A stretch of DNA of 64,000 nt from Lentinula raphanica. Lineage: Eukaryota > Basidiomycota > Agaricomycetes > Agaricales > Omphalotaceae. Positions 10,044 to 21,706 of the stretch are shown piece after piece. The position numbers and the translations under genes were made by a program. The notes beneath the pieces are model-generated. The model worked only from the letters and a program-made list of their open reading frames with translations, was not told the origin of the DNA and made no database searches. Position 1 is the first letter of the stretch. Each line of letters starts with the position of its first letter. The stretch spans positions 868,001 through 932,000 of the forward strand of contig JANVFP010000017.1 in assembly GCA_027919835.1 (NCBI GenBank). The letters are read 5' to 3'.

Positions 10044-11336
10044 AAGTATACTGTAGAAGAGAGTGTTCAGAGCAACGCGCCAACCATCTCTCAAAGGGCC
10101 GACTTCGAACTGCTTGTTCTCCTGCCAGACTCTTCTGTCCCGCGGAGTTCTGTTTTGCAAAACCCACTTCCACATGGACGTTCTCATCGAAGATACATCG
10201 GAGTCTCTTCTCTTCGCGATATCTTCCCTGAAAGCTTCTACAGGACCGGAGATCTCGCTTCCCTGATAGGCAGGGGCGCAGGAGGGGCGGGAACGGCGGT
10301 ATCACATGATACCACGTGAGCGTAATTACATAATAATGCTGATACTATTTTGATTATGAGCTCTTACAAATCCTGACTAATTTTGGCGCGGGCTTCGCTT
10401 GCCTTTCAACTATTGGATACGTCGACGTTGGGCTAGAATTTCCTGAACTACATTTGGCCGAGCTCCTGGATATCTCTCAAGTCTCTTGTCACCAGACTCG
10501 TGATGTAGCAAGGGCTTCCGGCGGAAGTGTAGTATATGTATAATGTAATCTACCAGCGCTGAGCGAGTGGACGAAATCGCTCAGACCGTGTACTATGTGG
10601 TCCTGTTGCACAGAGTCAGCTCTCGCCAACTGGATTTAACTGGATACTCTATGTACTCTCGTGTATGTGTTAGTCTGTTGTCTGAGAAAATCCATTTGGA
10701 CTTTCTCGGAAAACATCACACGAGTCATTGGTGACATCTGGTAGGTTTATGTGAGTGTGTTGGTGAAGCACGTCAGACTGAAGTAGGTGTTCAAGAACAG
10801 GCCCCTCAGCTTATGCTGCAGAGAGGAATTGGAAACTGTTGCTTGCAGCTTAATGGTTCTGGTGGACACATATATCGGAAGCCTGAGCTCGTTCACCCAT
10901 ATTCTTTCTGGCTCTGTGCAGATCATATATCGTACCCTGCTACAGAGCGCACAGATAGAAGTCTGACTCTGATACTTCAAATTTGCGTATAGAATCATCG
11001 CAAAACAGCCAAGGTAGGACGAGTCCACTTCGATTATAGACTATTATAGACTCGGAGGACACCAGATCAGGAAGGTTGTTTGGAAAGGCTCTTGATACAA
11101 CTCATAGAGGCGAATGGTGTTATAGAGAAGTCACACAAACAGATAAGATAGAGGACGGGTGTTATGGTCGGTGTAAGTATCGGAAATAGTAAGCTTGGAG
11201 GGAAGATAAAAGACGGTTGACATACTAGTGAGTCAACGTACACAAAGAAGAGGCCCGTGTCGGTTATGTCGTATACTGAGAGGTAATAAGCGAGTTCAGT
11301 AAGGGATGAGTACTGAGTGGTGCCATGTATCTTTGG
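10044..11336. other. Intergenic, possible degraded LTR sequence
   Basis: No gene is supported. The first 300 bp is the presumed MULE promoter, including an imperfect palindrome ggtatcacatgatacc followed by CACGTG at about 10297-10318. Around 10604-10728 a TG...CA-bounded stretch is followed by TTGGTGACATCTGG, which resembles the leader just inside Copia LTRs. This could be a relic LTR but has no partner here. The stretch ends with TTTGG (11332-11336), the left target duplication of the Copia element. Confidence 0.3.
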
Positions 11337-11760
11337 TGTAAGATACTTGTAAGTATGTTATTCTCAGAACACACCGAAGGGGGTGTAAGAACTCGTATTA
11401 AGAAATATCTACCTGTAAGATACTTGTAAGTATGTTATCTAAATTAAAGTTATTAGCGATCCTACAGGCTATAAGTAAGAATAGGTACTCACTCTCAGAA
11501 CACACCGAAGGGGGTGTAAGAACTGAGAGAGTCGTTCAGTCTCTGTAAAGTATTTAAGCAAATCTATCTGTAAGCGATCGAGCGGGCACAGTCAATTACT
11601 AAGGAGAAAACTTGAACACAAGACATGGAAAATTTAAAGGAGTCAATGAGGAGTGGATCGACGGGTGAGACAGAAGTCCAGAACTTGGTCGAGGCGTGAT
11701 GATTTACCGGACGAATACCGAGGACGAGGTATGCGTCTTCTCCAAGCCCTACCTTTCACA
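11337..11760 (-). repeat. 3' LTR of the Copia element
   Basis: 424 bp, bounded by TGTAAG...TTCACA. It carries two internally duplicated blocks: tgtaagatacttgtaagtat at 11337 and 11414, and ctcagaacacaccgaagggg at 11363 and 11494. It matches the other LTR base for base as far as I can read. Confidence 0.95.
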
Positions 11761-11765
11761 CTCCC

Positions 11766-14700
11766 CTAGGCGCATGCATCGCCTCGAATCGAAAGCCCCA
11801 TTCGTCTGACCTGAGTCGCGTGGAGTGTCGCTCCCAAGGGCTTCGTTAGGATGTCTGCCAGGTTTTCCTCGGATGGTACATAATCGATTGAAATCTCCTT
11901 CCTCTCGACAGCATCCCGCAAGAAGTGATATCGTATGTCGATATGTTTAACACGCGCATGAAATTTCGGATTGCGAGAAAGGGTGATCGACCCTTGGTTA
12001 TCGCCCTTGAGTCGGCATGGAAGAGGAACATCGTGCCCGATTTCAGAAAGGAATTGGTGAACCCACTTAGCCTGTTGGGAGCCCTTTGCTAACGCTATGT
12101 ATTCGGCCTCTGTGGTCGAAAGAGCGACAACGTCCTGACGCTTGGACGACCAGAATGTTGGTCCACCGGCCATCACGGTGAGGATTCCGGTGACAGATCG
12201 CCTCGAGTCGACACATGATGCGTAGTCCGAGTCTACGAAGGTTACGGGTTCAAGACCTTCTCTCGAGTCTCGTCGATAGGTGATACCATGAGTCTTGGTA
12301 CCGATTAGGTAGCGTATCAAGTGGATCAAGGCGTTCCAGTGAGGACGTCCGGGATTATGCGTGAAACGGCTAAGTAGATTTGTGGCAAAGGCTATGTCGG
12401 GTCTACAGGCGGCCTGACCAAACTGGATCGCTCCTAAGATCTCGCCGTATGGTTTGTCCTTCATGAAGAGAGTATCGTCTTCATTCTGTGGAGACTGAGC
12501 AGTCGAGAGGGATAGACCAAGCGGGAGAGGAGTCTTCTTCGGCTTCATATCCTGGAGACCATGCTTGAGGAAAAGTCTGTCCCAGTACGCCTCCATGGAG
12601 AGGGTAGCGGTTCCCTCGACCCGGTCATGGGTGAGGTGCATCCCTAGGGCGAACTGAACGCTGTCCGTGTCTTTCGTCCTATATTTCTCACCAATCTCCT
12701 TCTTTGCCCTCAACATCTCTTCCTTCGATGATGATCCACCCAGAGTATCGTCAGTATACGTGCCTGTTATTGTCTCCCCTAACTCTGAAACTTTCCTTCT
12801 AACACACTGGTCCGCCTGTGATCTTTCGTACCCAAGGTCTTTGTATGCTGCGTCGAGGGTGAACCACCAGTTACGTCCGGCTTGCATAGTTCCGTAGATG
12901 GACTTCTTCAACCTCATCACCTTCCCAGTCTTTCTTCCCTCGTATCCCTCTGGAGGCCATACGTAGATTTCCTCGTCGAGTTCGGCATTGAGGTAAGCGG
13001 AAGCGAAGTCAATTTGCCAGATGTGGTAGCCTAGAGTGACCCACAAAGCGATCAGCATACGAAGAGATTCAAACCGCATGACTGCAGCAAACGTCTCATA
13101 ATAATCCTTTCCTGCCTCTTGCTTTCCGCCATTTACAACTAACCGAGCCTTCTCGTCCACGATATCCCCTTTCCCATTGAGCTTGTGAGCGAAGACCCAT
13201 AAGGGAACAAGAATGGTTGCGTTGGGGGGAGGATCTTGAAGGTCACCGAAAACGCCGAATTCCTTCATTCGTTCTATCTCTTTTTGGATCGCGCCTTCCC
13301 ACCTCATAGGATCCTCCATAGCGGCCGAATAACTCTTTGGGATTGGTGGAATTCCCATCGCTACCAAGGCGATATTGAAGCTGCAGTCAACCTCGCCGAA
13401 CTTGTCGATAATCTTGGCTAAGTTCGCAGTATGGGTCGAGATCCCAGCCCATTCCTCCCCTGCTTCTCGAGCTTCTTCCTCTCGTCTCTCCGAGTCCTTC
13501 GAAGCGATTATTGCAGAAGTTTGAGTGCGGTGTCTCGTTGATCGTCGAAGAGGGATTGTGGAAGTACGTGGCGCAACAGTTTCGTCGAAATCTGGGGTTG
13601 GTTGAGGCTCGTGGTGAGAAATTTGATCGGAAGTATTTGGCATTGGATCTCGGACTTTGTCGTCGAATGGCACTCGTACGTCTTCGTTCCCTTCATCATA
13701 CTGCTCCCCTCCATTCGGCTCCAAAGTTCTGTTTCCTCGTCCTTCCTCAAATTCCACGTCGCGGCTCTCTACAATCTCCCCTGACTTCGTGTATAAAAGG
13801 TAAGTTCCTCGTTCCACATACCCAATCATCTTCCCCTCTACCGCTCTAACGTCTGTTTTTCCAGGTTTCCCATCCACAATCGTCGCCCATCCCCTAGCCC
13901 CAAATGGTCGAAGGTGAGAAACGTCTTGTCGTTTCTTCGTCCAGAGTTCAGCCGGAATTTGGAAGTTAGCTCGGGTCGAAGGAAGAAGATTTTCGGTGTA
14001 GGTTGCATAAGCTGCTGCATATAACCACATGGAGGGAGGAAGGCCAGAGTCGTTAAGGAGGGTACGGACTTTATCAAAGGTGGTGCGATGTTTTCGTTCT
14101 GCAACCCCATTCGCCGCTGACGAGTAGGCAGGAATTCGTTCCAACTTGATTCCATGCTTCTTTGCCCACTCTCGCCAAAGCTGGTTATCGAACTCTCCTC
14201 CTCCATCGATTCGGACGCACAAGAGCCTTTCTCCAGTAACATTTTCAGCCATGACTCTGTATTCCTCCATCACACCTACTGTCGTTTCAGCTTCCTTGTT
14301 CTTCAGATAGTAATCTTTTGCGAACGCCGATTTCCCATCCACGATCGGCATCGTATACACAAAGCCACCTCGCGCCGGCGTCCTCATCGGTCCAGTAAGA
14401 TCGGTGTGTACTCTTTCCAACAGCCGCGATTCTCGTTCCACCACAGCATCGAAGGGCCTCCTAGTGGCTTTGCCCATGAGACAATCGACGCACTTTCCTG
14501 ACACAGTCGTACTCGTGACGTTAAGCCCATCGACAAGATTCTTCTTCAACATCATCTCTATCCTCGACAGGCCTGCATGTGACAACCTTCGGTGCCAGGT
14601 TTCCATGTCGGTAGGTTTATCTAAAGAACGAGCTAAGGCTGCCACCGAAACTGGATCGTTTTTCTTCTCCATCAACCGATATAGTCTCCCAGATCCGTAC

Positions 14701-16022
14701 CCGGTCAAGAAATGAACTCCCTGTGGTGAAAAGAACCTAGCTTGGCCGTTCCCGAACAGGATATGGTATCCAAGCTGGTCTAATCGTCCAACAGAAACGA
14801 GGTCGGATGTGATGTTTGGAGCATGGAGTGCATTGTCGAAGGTAAGGACTATTTCTTTATTTCCTTCATACAACGTTTTACGCGCCCTCCCTTTTCCGAT
14901 GATTTCGAAGGATGTATTTTGTTCAGATGACTGACCGGTGGACTTATAGGGTTCATAGGAGATGAAGTCGGAGCGGTTACGGAAGAAGTGGTCAGATGCA
15001 GCCGAATCAGCGAATACGGATCCGTTGTCCTGTAGAGAGGTAGCCATCATAGCGTAATGCTGAGGCACGTCGGTAACAGTCAGATTTGCACTCGATGATG
15101 CCGAAGTCTCCTTCTTCCCTCGCCACCAGGATGGATACTGGCCTTCCTTCCCACCTCCTTTCCGATAACAGTCCTCTTTGACATGACCTTTCCGACCACA
15201 GTTAGTACACTCCTTGTCGCTCTTCTGCCCTTTCACCGCTAACTGAGCACTTAATTTCCTCTCCAGTTCCTCGATCTTTGAAGCAAGATGCGCCTGCGAT
15301 GCGATCTGATCTCCTCCTATCGACTTGTTAAAGTCCCGCTCTTCGACTCTCGAGTAGGCGAAAGTGATATGCTGGATCACAGCCGCTGGAGTACTGTTCT
15401 GAGGTAACGAGGAAACGGTTTGGATGATTGTGTCGAATTCACGAGATGGGAAAGCAGCCAGGATGATTTGGCGAAAGGTAGTATCGGTGATCTCGTTCCC
15501 AGCCTCGACGGCTTCTTTTCGTAGAACACGGAGATTTTTGAAGAAACCCTCGATGGATTCTCCTCCTTTGAAGGTATATGATCGAAGCCTTCTTTCTGTA
15601 AGGACTTTCCTCATCTCGTCTTTGGCAGCATATTCCGACTCGAAAGCCTCCATCAACTCGGAGGCCGTCAAGGAATCCGCATTTGAAATAAGCGAGGTCA
15701 GATCATCAACATAGGCCTCGATTACTCCCTTCGCTCAATCGTTTCTGAAGGTCCACTCTTCGAGTGACGGATTCGTAGAATACACCGAGGTAGGTGAGCT
15801 CGATTCGGTAGGTTTCGATGTATCGGAGGGAGAGGAGGAAATCAACGATGTAGCCTTTGGTTTCTTTATGGTGTTATCGATATAACCGGTAAGGCCCTGG
15901 GCTCTAAGCGAGTTTGCGATCTTTCTTTTGACTGGTGCCCAGCTAACTCGGACACCTCCGTCGAACTTTTGGTCCTCAGGAACCTCGGGAATGGGTGGTG
16001 GAATAGCACCGTTGCTCGCCAT
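11766..16022 (-). CDS. Copia Gag-Pol polyprotein with one in-frame stop
   Basis: The frame starts at 16022 (MASNGAIPPP) and meets a single TGA at 15737-15735. The same frame then continues open for about 1,320 codons to the TAG at 11768-11766. Domains in order are a UBN2-type gag, a CCHC knuckle (CTNCGRKGHVKEDC), and a protease with FADSAASDHF. Next comes integrase with its HHCC region (WHRRLSH...CVDC) and catalytic core (HTDLTGP, then DGGGEFDN, then a Glu in NGVAERKHR). RT follows with QIDFASAYLNA and a TYTDD active site, then RNase H (FVDSDYA, STTEAEY, KGDNQGS) ending in ENLADILTKPLG. The stop could be a fresh nonsense mutation or a readthrough signal; a fresh mutation seems more likely because no known readthrough context is evident. 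Confidence 0.93.
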
Positions 16023-16090
16023 CTCGGTTCAGGATTCTTCGGGTGTTTTTCGGGTTCTTTAGTATCGTTCTCTAGGTTTAGCAACAGGCG

Positions 16091-16102
16091 GGGCCCATAA
16101 CC
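16091..16102 (-). other. Primer-binding site matching the initiator tRNA-Met anticodon arm
   Basis: On the minus strand, GGTTATGGGCCC directly follows the 5' LTR. Its complement GGGCCCATAACC is the anticodon stem-loop region of initiator tRNA-Met, with CAT the anticodon. Copia-type elements prime from a half-tRNA cleaved in this loop, so the site fits established biology. Confidence 0.8.
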
Positions 16103-16526
16103 TGTAAGATACTTGTAAGTATGTTATTCTCAGAACACACCGAAGGGGGTGTAAGAACTCGTATTAAGAAATATCTACCTGTAAGATACTTGTAAGTATG
16201 TTATCTAAATTAAAGTTATTAGCGATCCTACAGGCTATAAGTAAGAATAGGTACTCACTCTCAGAACACACCGAAGGGGGTGTAAGAACTGAGAGAGTCG
16301 TTCAGTCTCTGTAAAGTATTTAAGCAAATCTATCTGTAAGCGATCGAGCGGGCACAGTCAATTACTAAGGAGAAAACTTGAACACAAGACATGGAAAATT
16401 TAAAGGAGTCAATGAGGAGTGGATCGACGGGTGAGACAGAAGTCCAGAACTTGGTCGAGGCGTGATGATTTACCGGACGAATACCGAGGACGAGGTATGC
16501 GTCTTCTCCAAGCCCTACCTTTCACA
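16103..16526 (-). repeat. 5' LTR of the Copia element
   Basis: 424 bp, same boundaries and internal duplications as the 3' LTR. It is followed on the plus side by the TTTGG target duplication at 16527-16531. Confidence 0.95.
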
Positions 16527-19500
16527 TTTGGTGACCGTAACAAGTAGCAGAGAGTGATTACTCAAGTACTCAAGACTCAAGTAGACTAAGAAAAGAGAAA
16601 AGCGTGAGATCGTTCATAGAACACTTGAAAAGGAAATTTCCGCGGGCGCTTACTAGAGGTTACTCTTAACTTCCAAGCAAGCAAGAGCAGGCAAGAGCGG
16701 CGATCCAGCGTGATCTGTATAAGCGTGGATACAGCTACACCAGAATTGTCTATCGGCGGGACACGATATGAAAAATGTCGAACACGCACCTCTATACCAC
16801 TCTATCAGGATCACGGCAAGCGAATTCGTTCCAAGTCTTCTATGATACTTAGTACTAGGACATTCAGCGGCACTGTGGGCGCGCGCAATTCGACATCGTT
16901 GAGCACATTATGGGACCAATCGCGTGAACTCCTGGATCATGATATGTGCATGTCTATGTACTGCTCTGCGATCTTCAAGAGCGAGAGTATCATGGGAGAA
17001 GACGAAAAACCCCGGTGAGTCAGAGTAATAGAGACGCCGAGCAAGGGTTTCCGACCAACCTTCATCATTTTGATCTGGGTAAACAGACATGAGTAGAACA
17101 CACAATTCTTCCTGCAGTATGACGATGCTATGCACAGCATCTGCGTACCCAAGGATCAATATTCAACTCGCTGTCAGAAGCGCTCTAAGAATGTTGCATC
17201 CTGTAGCATCTTGATCATGTTTTTCAACTGGTGTACGATGATTGCCATTGTTGCTGATGGATGCATAGTTTAACCGAGCATGATATGTGGTAGGAACACG
17301 CACAGGCGATAATCGAACGCGACAAATCGCTGCAAACATCAATACATCGTTGAGATACAATCAATCGATATCACGATAGTAGACAAAGTTGGTCAGAATC
17401 ACAACCTACGAGCAGTTCCAACGGCTGCACAAACTCTAGTGTCCGATTTGGAGGTCAAAGGGAAGTCTGACTCCGGGTGAAAGATTCGGCTAGGTAAAAC
17501 AGGGTATGACCTGCTAGTTGGACAAAACATGGTAAACCCCTCGCTTGGAAGGTTCTGTCTAATGAGGAAGAGGATACGAATGAATGTATCGTCAAGTCGT
17601 TCAGCTTGAGGCGAGTGCCGATAACGCCTAGGAATTATGAGTTGAGGTGTCAGCGTTCTGGGTCGCTGGCAAAAGCGTGGCATGACTGAGTGTATACAGC
17701 ATACTGACGATGAATAAGCCGCAAAATATATGTGATGAAGGACATAGTAGAGTCACTCAAAAACGAAAGGTCTCCGTTGGAATCCTTCCCAGGATTCAAC
17801 GCTGATAGCTGAGAAAAATTGTGAGTGTCTACTTGACAGAGTGAGAGTGGATGCTCGCATCTACGTGGAAAATTCCATCATAACCCGCCCACCATCCCCA
17901 GACCCCAGCTAAACCCATCAACGTAAATCAGTACTGTCTTCCAGAATTGCCAGATGACAATAAGTGCGTGAACCGAGGATGGGGACTTCAGACGCCCTTC
18001 GTATGTCGAAAACAACCTGGGACGTCCGTCAAGGCATGACACGCTTGTCTAGAATTCGAGGGGCTCTTGTCAAACAGGTGCGAGAAGCTGGGTAGCAATT
18101 CCCGCAAGACGCAACCAGCATGCGGCTGGCCACAGAACGCTAAACACCAACAATCAAAGAGAATTAGTGAGGAAGGGAAAGGGAAATCAGCGAGTCGGAC
18201 TCTTCTGTCGTCTATCAAATACTTCCCATGGGATGAAGTGACATAGGAAAGTGCGTCATTTAGCTCGATTTTTCAATTTTTGCTCAAGACAGAATACGAG
18301 GAGCACAGAAAGCGTTCACACTACATTATTCGTAATGTTCGAACAGATGGCACTTCCAGAGCGTCCGGTATCCCGGATTGATCTCCGGCAAAGTGGTTAT
18401 TTGTGACCCCACGAGGCGTTCCCTTTGGAAATATTCTTGACATTGTTGCCATCCAACAATAACTTCGCTCTTGGGTAGCTTCCTGGTCAATATTTTGTAA
18501 TAGTGAGGTCGCTATGAACACAACAAGTAGACCGACGCATACGACACTTCTCAGTCTGGATACTTTCCGGCGGAAAAGCTCCTGGGTTCCCCTCTATCAG
18601 TGCTATCAATATAACTGGTAGAAATCTCACAATCTGGTACTGTCTTCGGGCAGTCGGACGCCAGTCAAACACTAGGTGTGGGCGCCTTTAGGATTTTTTG
18701 CTCATAAATTCAGATTTAATTCCGGGGTAAAAAAAACTCATGCTCAATCTCGGTGTCTCGTCAGCCCTCTGAGCCCTGCGGTTCACTGAAGGGAATTATG
18801 ATCGCAAACCCGCGCCTACTCGAGCCGGCGTCACGTTTGAGATATACGAACGTGGAAGGCAACCTCAGAAACAAAAAAATATAGTCATTCGTGGCCAGCC
18901 GCTTCAAGTGTTCGCTATCTACTGAGTATCGTCCTCACTAGTATTCTCACATCCATGCCTGTTTGCCTGTGCTTCCTTTTCTGTAGTTTTGGGTCCGAGG
19001 GGATGGAAAATTTAATAGGTGAACCACATGAATATGAATCTCAGATTCTGCGACATTCTCGTTGAAAGCATGACATGAGTATGTACTATATTTTGCAACA
19101 TTTAACTACCGAGTGCTGAGTTTCTTGCAGAAAGTCTACAAATGAACACGCAACCCCGGATGTCCGGAGAACGATCCTGTGCAAAATCTCAGTCGTTCCA
19201 TCAACCGAGCAAGTTCGTTCACCTGCGATCAAGCATTCCTATGTCTAAAGAAGTGAGCAGCGATGTTTCCGTGAGAGGTTAAGAAGGTCGTTCTGATGAT
19301 AGCTCCCATGAGGTTCTAGGGAGATTCACAGCGTGTACAGCGGCTGGTAGGGAAAAGGCTTCACGTAGAGTCGAATTCGGAATTGTTCTTCAACAGTTGA
19401 GAGGTGAATTCATTTGAACGAAACGATTGAACGCTGCTACCTAGAGGCACAACTGTGGAATTTCATCCGATCACGTCGACGAGGGCACCGAGTCATTAGT

Positions 19501-21125
19501 GGATACGATACTTCGAAACTTTCTTTGGCTTCGGTGGCCTTTGTGAGAAGATAGATTGGTTTTTTTTTTCAACAGAAGTCTCCGGGGTAAGGTATTGCCT
19601 TAGAATCCCAGAGGTAGGATTCGAGATTTCGAAATGGGGTCCAAGGGAAGGGGGGCTAACGTTGGCGAACTATGATCTATAAGGGAAGCCTCAGGCATCT
19701 GCCATCAACGAATCAGAATTTTAGAGAAAAGCGGAGCTATTGAAATTTTTTCCATGTGCTGTCGATTGTTACTCTGAGGGACCATTCTGCTTGTGGTGTC
19801 GTTTCGCGAACGATTGGGTATCCGGCTGACATATATAATCTGGTGACGCTTCCCTCCCTCCCTCGAGCAAGATGACACTACCTATAGGACGGACCAATGA
19901 ACTCCTCCGCCTATGAGCGAATGAAGAATCTGCAGATTTGCACTGGAAAAGGGATGGCTGAGATATCAAAAGCAGTAGTAGTTAAGGAAATACACAGACT
20001 CGTGTCACAGGCAGTGATTTGCTTCGAACCTGTCAGTCTGTTTTTGTCCTAGCATCACTGGTCTCTCGTACAATGCTCGATATTACCTGTAGCATACAGT
20101 GTAGACCCTCATGTTCGAGCATGATCAGTTTTTTTCGCGCCTGTTCCGTTCCGTTAGCGCCAACCACAAATGGGAACAATGAGGACAGCCGCAGGAATCC
20201 CGGAGACCTGGAGAGGTTTCCGGAGGTAAAGTCGGGGACTGAATTACATTAACTATGACCTTCAAGTCGAGACCGCCGTCAAATGGAAATTCACGCACCC
20301 TTGAATGAACATGCAACGGGTGATTGCGTGCGCATTGAGATCGTATCTGGCCGTGTATCCTCATGATATGCCCTAACCTAATCATATCAGTTGTGGAATC
20401 AGTCAGATTCAGAGCCACCTCCCAATAAATTTTCACATAGTCGAAAACAGACAATGACGACTATATGACTGAAAGTAGCGAAGGCGGCAGGCGCGACTGC
20501 CGATACACACTTTTTCGCTGTTGAGTGGCGGATGGCGCATGAGTGTGCTGGCTGTCTTTTTTTCTTTGATGGTGAATCGATATTGAGAGATTTCCTCAGG
20601 CTGATCCTCAACAAATCAAATCGAATAAACGATTCGGAAACTCAAGAAATTATGCGAAGGCATCTGTTATCAATGCGAGATCATAACGTGATGAGAACAA
20701 AGGAACAAACCTCAGCAGAAATACTTAGAACATAAGGAAAACAGGATAGGACCTATTATGCCTTGGATAGGAGGTGAAAAGAGGAAGAAAAACGTGGGAA
20801 AAGGGCGGACGGTGTCCTACTTGAACCTAACATCCATGAAATTTTTGAAATTATTCCTGAAAGTCCATGTTTTCGATCAATTACTGAGAATAATATGTGA
20901 CGATTGACTCAACTTTCTATGCTTGACTTTGGAGTTCCTGCTTTCATCTCAGCGACAATTACATTCAACACGTACCCCAAATCTTGCAGAATTGCGGAGT
21001 GCGAGACCAGTCTGCACGCACATAATTGCATTCCGTAGTTGACTCGCCATATATAAGGAAGCTCTTCTCTTCCAAAGTATGCCACTCTACTACACGAACA
21101 GTAACATCCATACAACGTTACAGCT
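16527..21125. other. 4.6-kb gene-poor stretch
   Basis: ORFs here are short (at most 109 codons) and none shows a domain, a plausible splice chain or coding-like composition. I see no LTR, TIR or tRNA. It is AT-richer in places, with a T-run near 19559-19568. It may be decayed repeat sequence or a long regulatory spacer. A TATA-like box at about 21049-21055 belongs to the next gene. Confidence 0.4.
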
Positions 21126-21464
21126 ATGTGCTACGTATTACGCATCAACAACGAATTCAGTTGCGGTCATCAAGTCACCTTCAGGCGTGAAAGGGTCACC
21201 CTTCTCTTTCCTCCGTCTCCTCGTTCTTGTCGACTGATTGTGCTCTTCCAGATTGACTGCAACTCGGCAAATTGTGTTCTCAGTGCTTCCCATCAACTGG
21301 ATTGTCGTGAATGTTATTCCACTTGTAGACAAAGGTAATACTTTGCTCCCCTGCAGATAATTCGTCCGGAATACTCATTATTCGTCGCAAGTTTGATGGA
21401 AGAACAAGCTTGGACGTCGGGGAGGGTGCACCGCCCTTGTGAATCTTGCCTTGCTGGCAAGTGA
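21126..21464 (+). CDS. Small Cys/His-rich 'MCY...CGH' protein, copy A
   Basis: Three exons, 21126-21194, 21252-21334 and 21392-21464, encode 74 aa. The model is supported by exact intron-position agreement with copies B (26760) and C (63771). The protein starts MCYVLRI, has SCGHQVTFRRER, then IDCNSANCVLS, HQLDCRECYSTCRQ and a C-terminal PCESCLAGK. The Cys/His spacing suggests one or two zinc sites. No signal peptide or membrane segment is seen. The first donor, GTCACC, is weak, and that 57-nt intron is in frame, so retention would add 19 residues. A TATA-like tatataa lies about 75 bp upstream. Short fungal proteins with an MC...CGH start are common, but I know of no assigned function. Confidence 0.72.
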
Positions 21465-21706
21465 GCACCGGGGATCGTGAGATCCACGAAATTTTAGCTA
21501 TCAAAGCTTAGCTTGAACTTTGTGCCCTAGTAATTCTTGTCTCTCATAGTACATGGTATTGGTGTTAGTCTGTGTTAGTGCTCTTGAATATTTATACATA
21601 GTCATGTGGAATTTTTGTGATTGATTTTGATGTTGCGTGGGAAATTTTGAAAAAGCCTGCCTTTCGAGCGCGTAGCGCTGAACAGTAACTCCTTAATTTT
21701 GAGTTC

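Larger units (their letters stand above)
11337..16526 (-). mobile_element. Ty1/Copia LTR retrotransposon, nearly complete
   Basis: The element has 424-bp direct LTRs at both ends (TG...CA) and a 5-bp target duplication, TTTGG, at 11332-11336 and 16527-16531. It is transcribed on the minus strand, so the right LTR is the 5' LTR. The order gag, protease, integrase, RT, RNase H defines Copia. A primer-binding site abuts the 5' LTR and a short purine tract lies before the 3' LTR (CTAGGGGAG on the minus strand, 11769-11761). I saw no difference between the two LTRs by eye, so insertion was recent. One in-frame TGA in gag is the only lesion noticed. Confidence 0.95.

Noticed and set aside
4450..10560. 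Terminal inverted repeats for a combined TET/JBP-MULE element
   Set aside because: Both flanks contain GTATCA(C/T)GTG near CACGTG, but I could not find matching inverted ends or a TSD; these may just be promoter motifs.
17399..17683. Minus-strand ORF in the gene desert
   Set aside because: Chance-length ORF with no motif or neighbouring exons.
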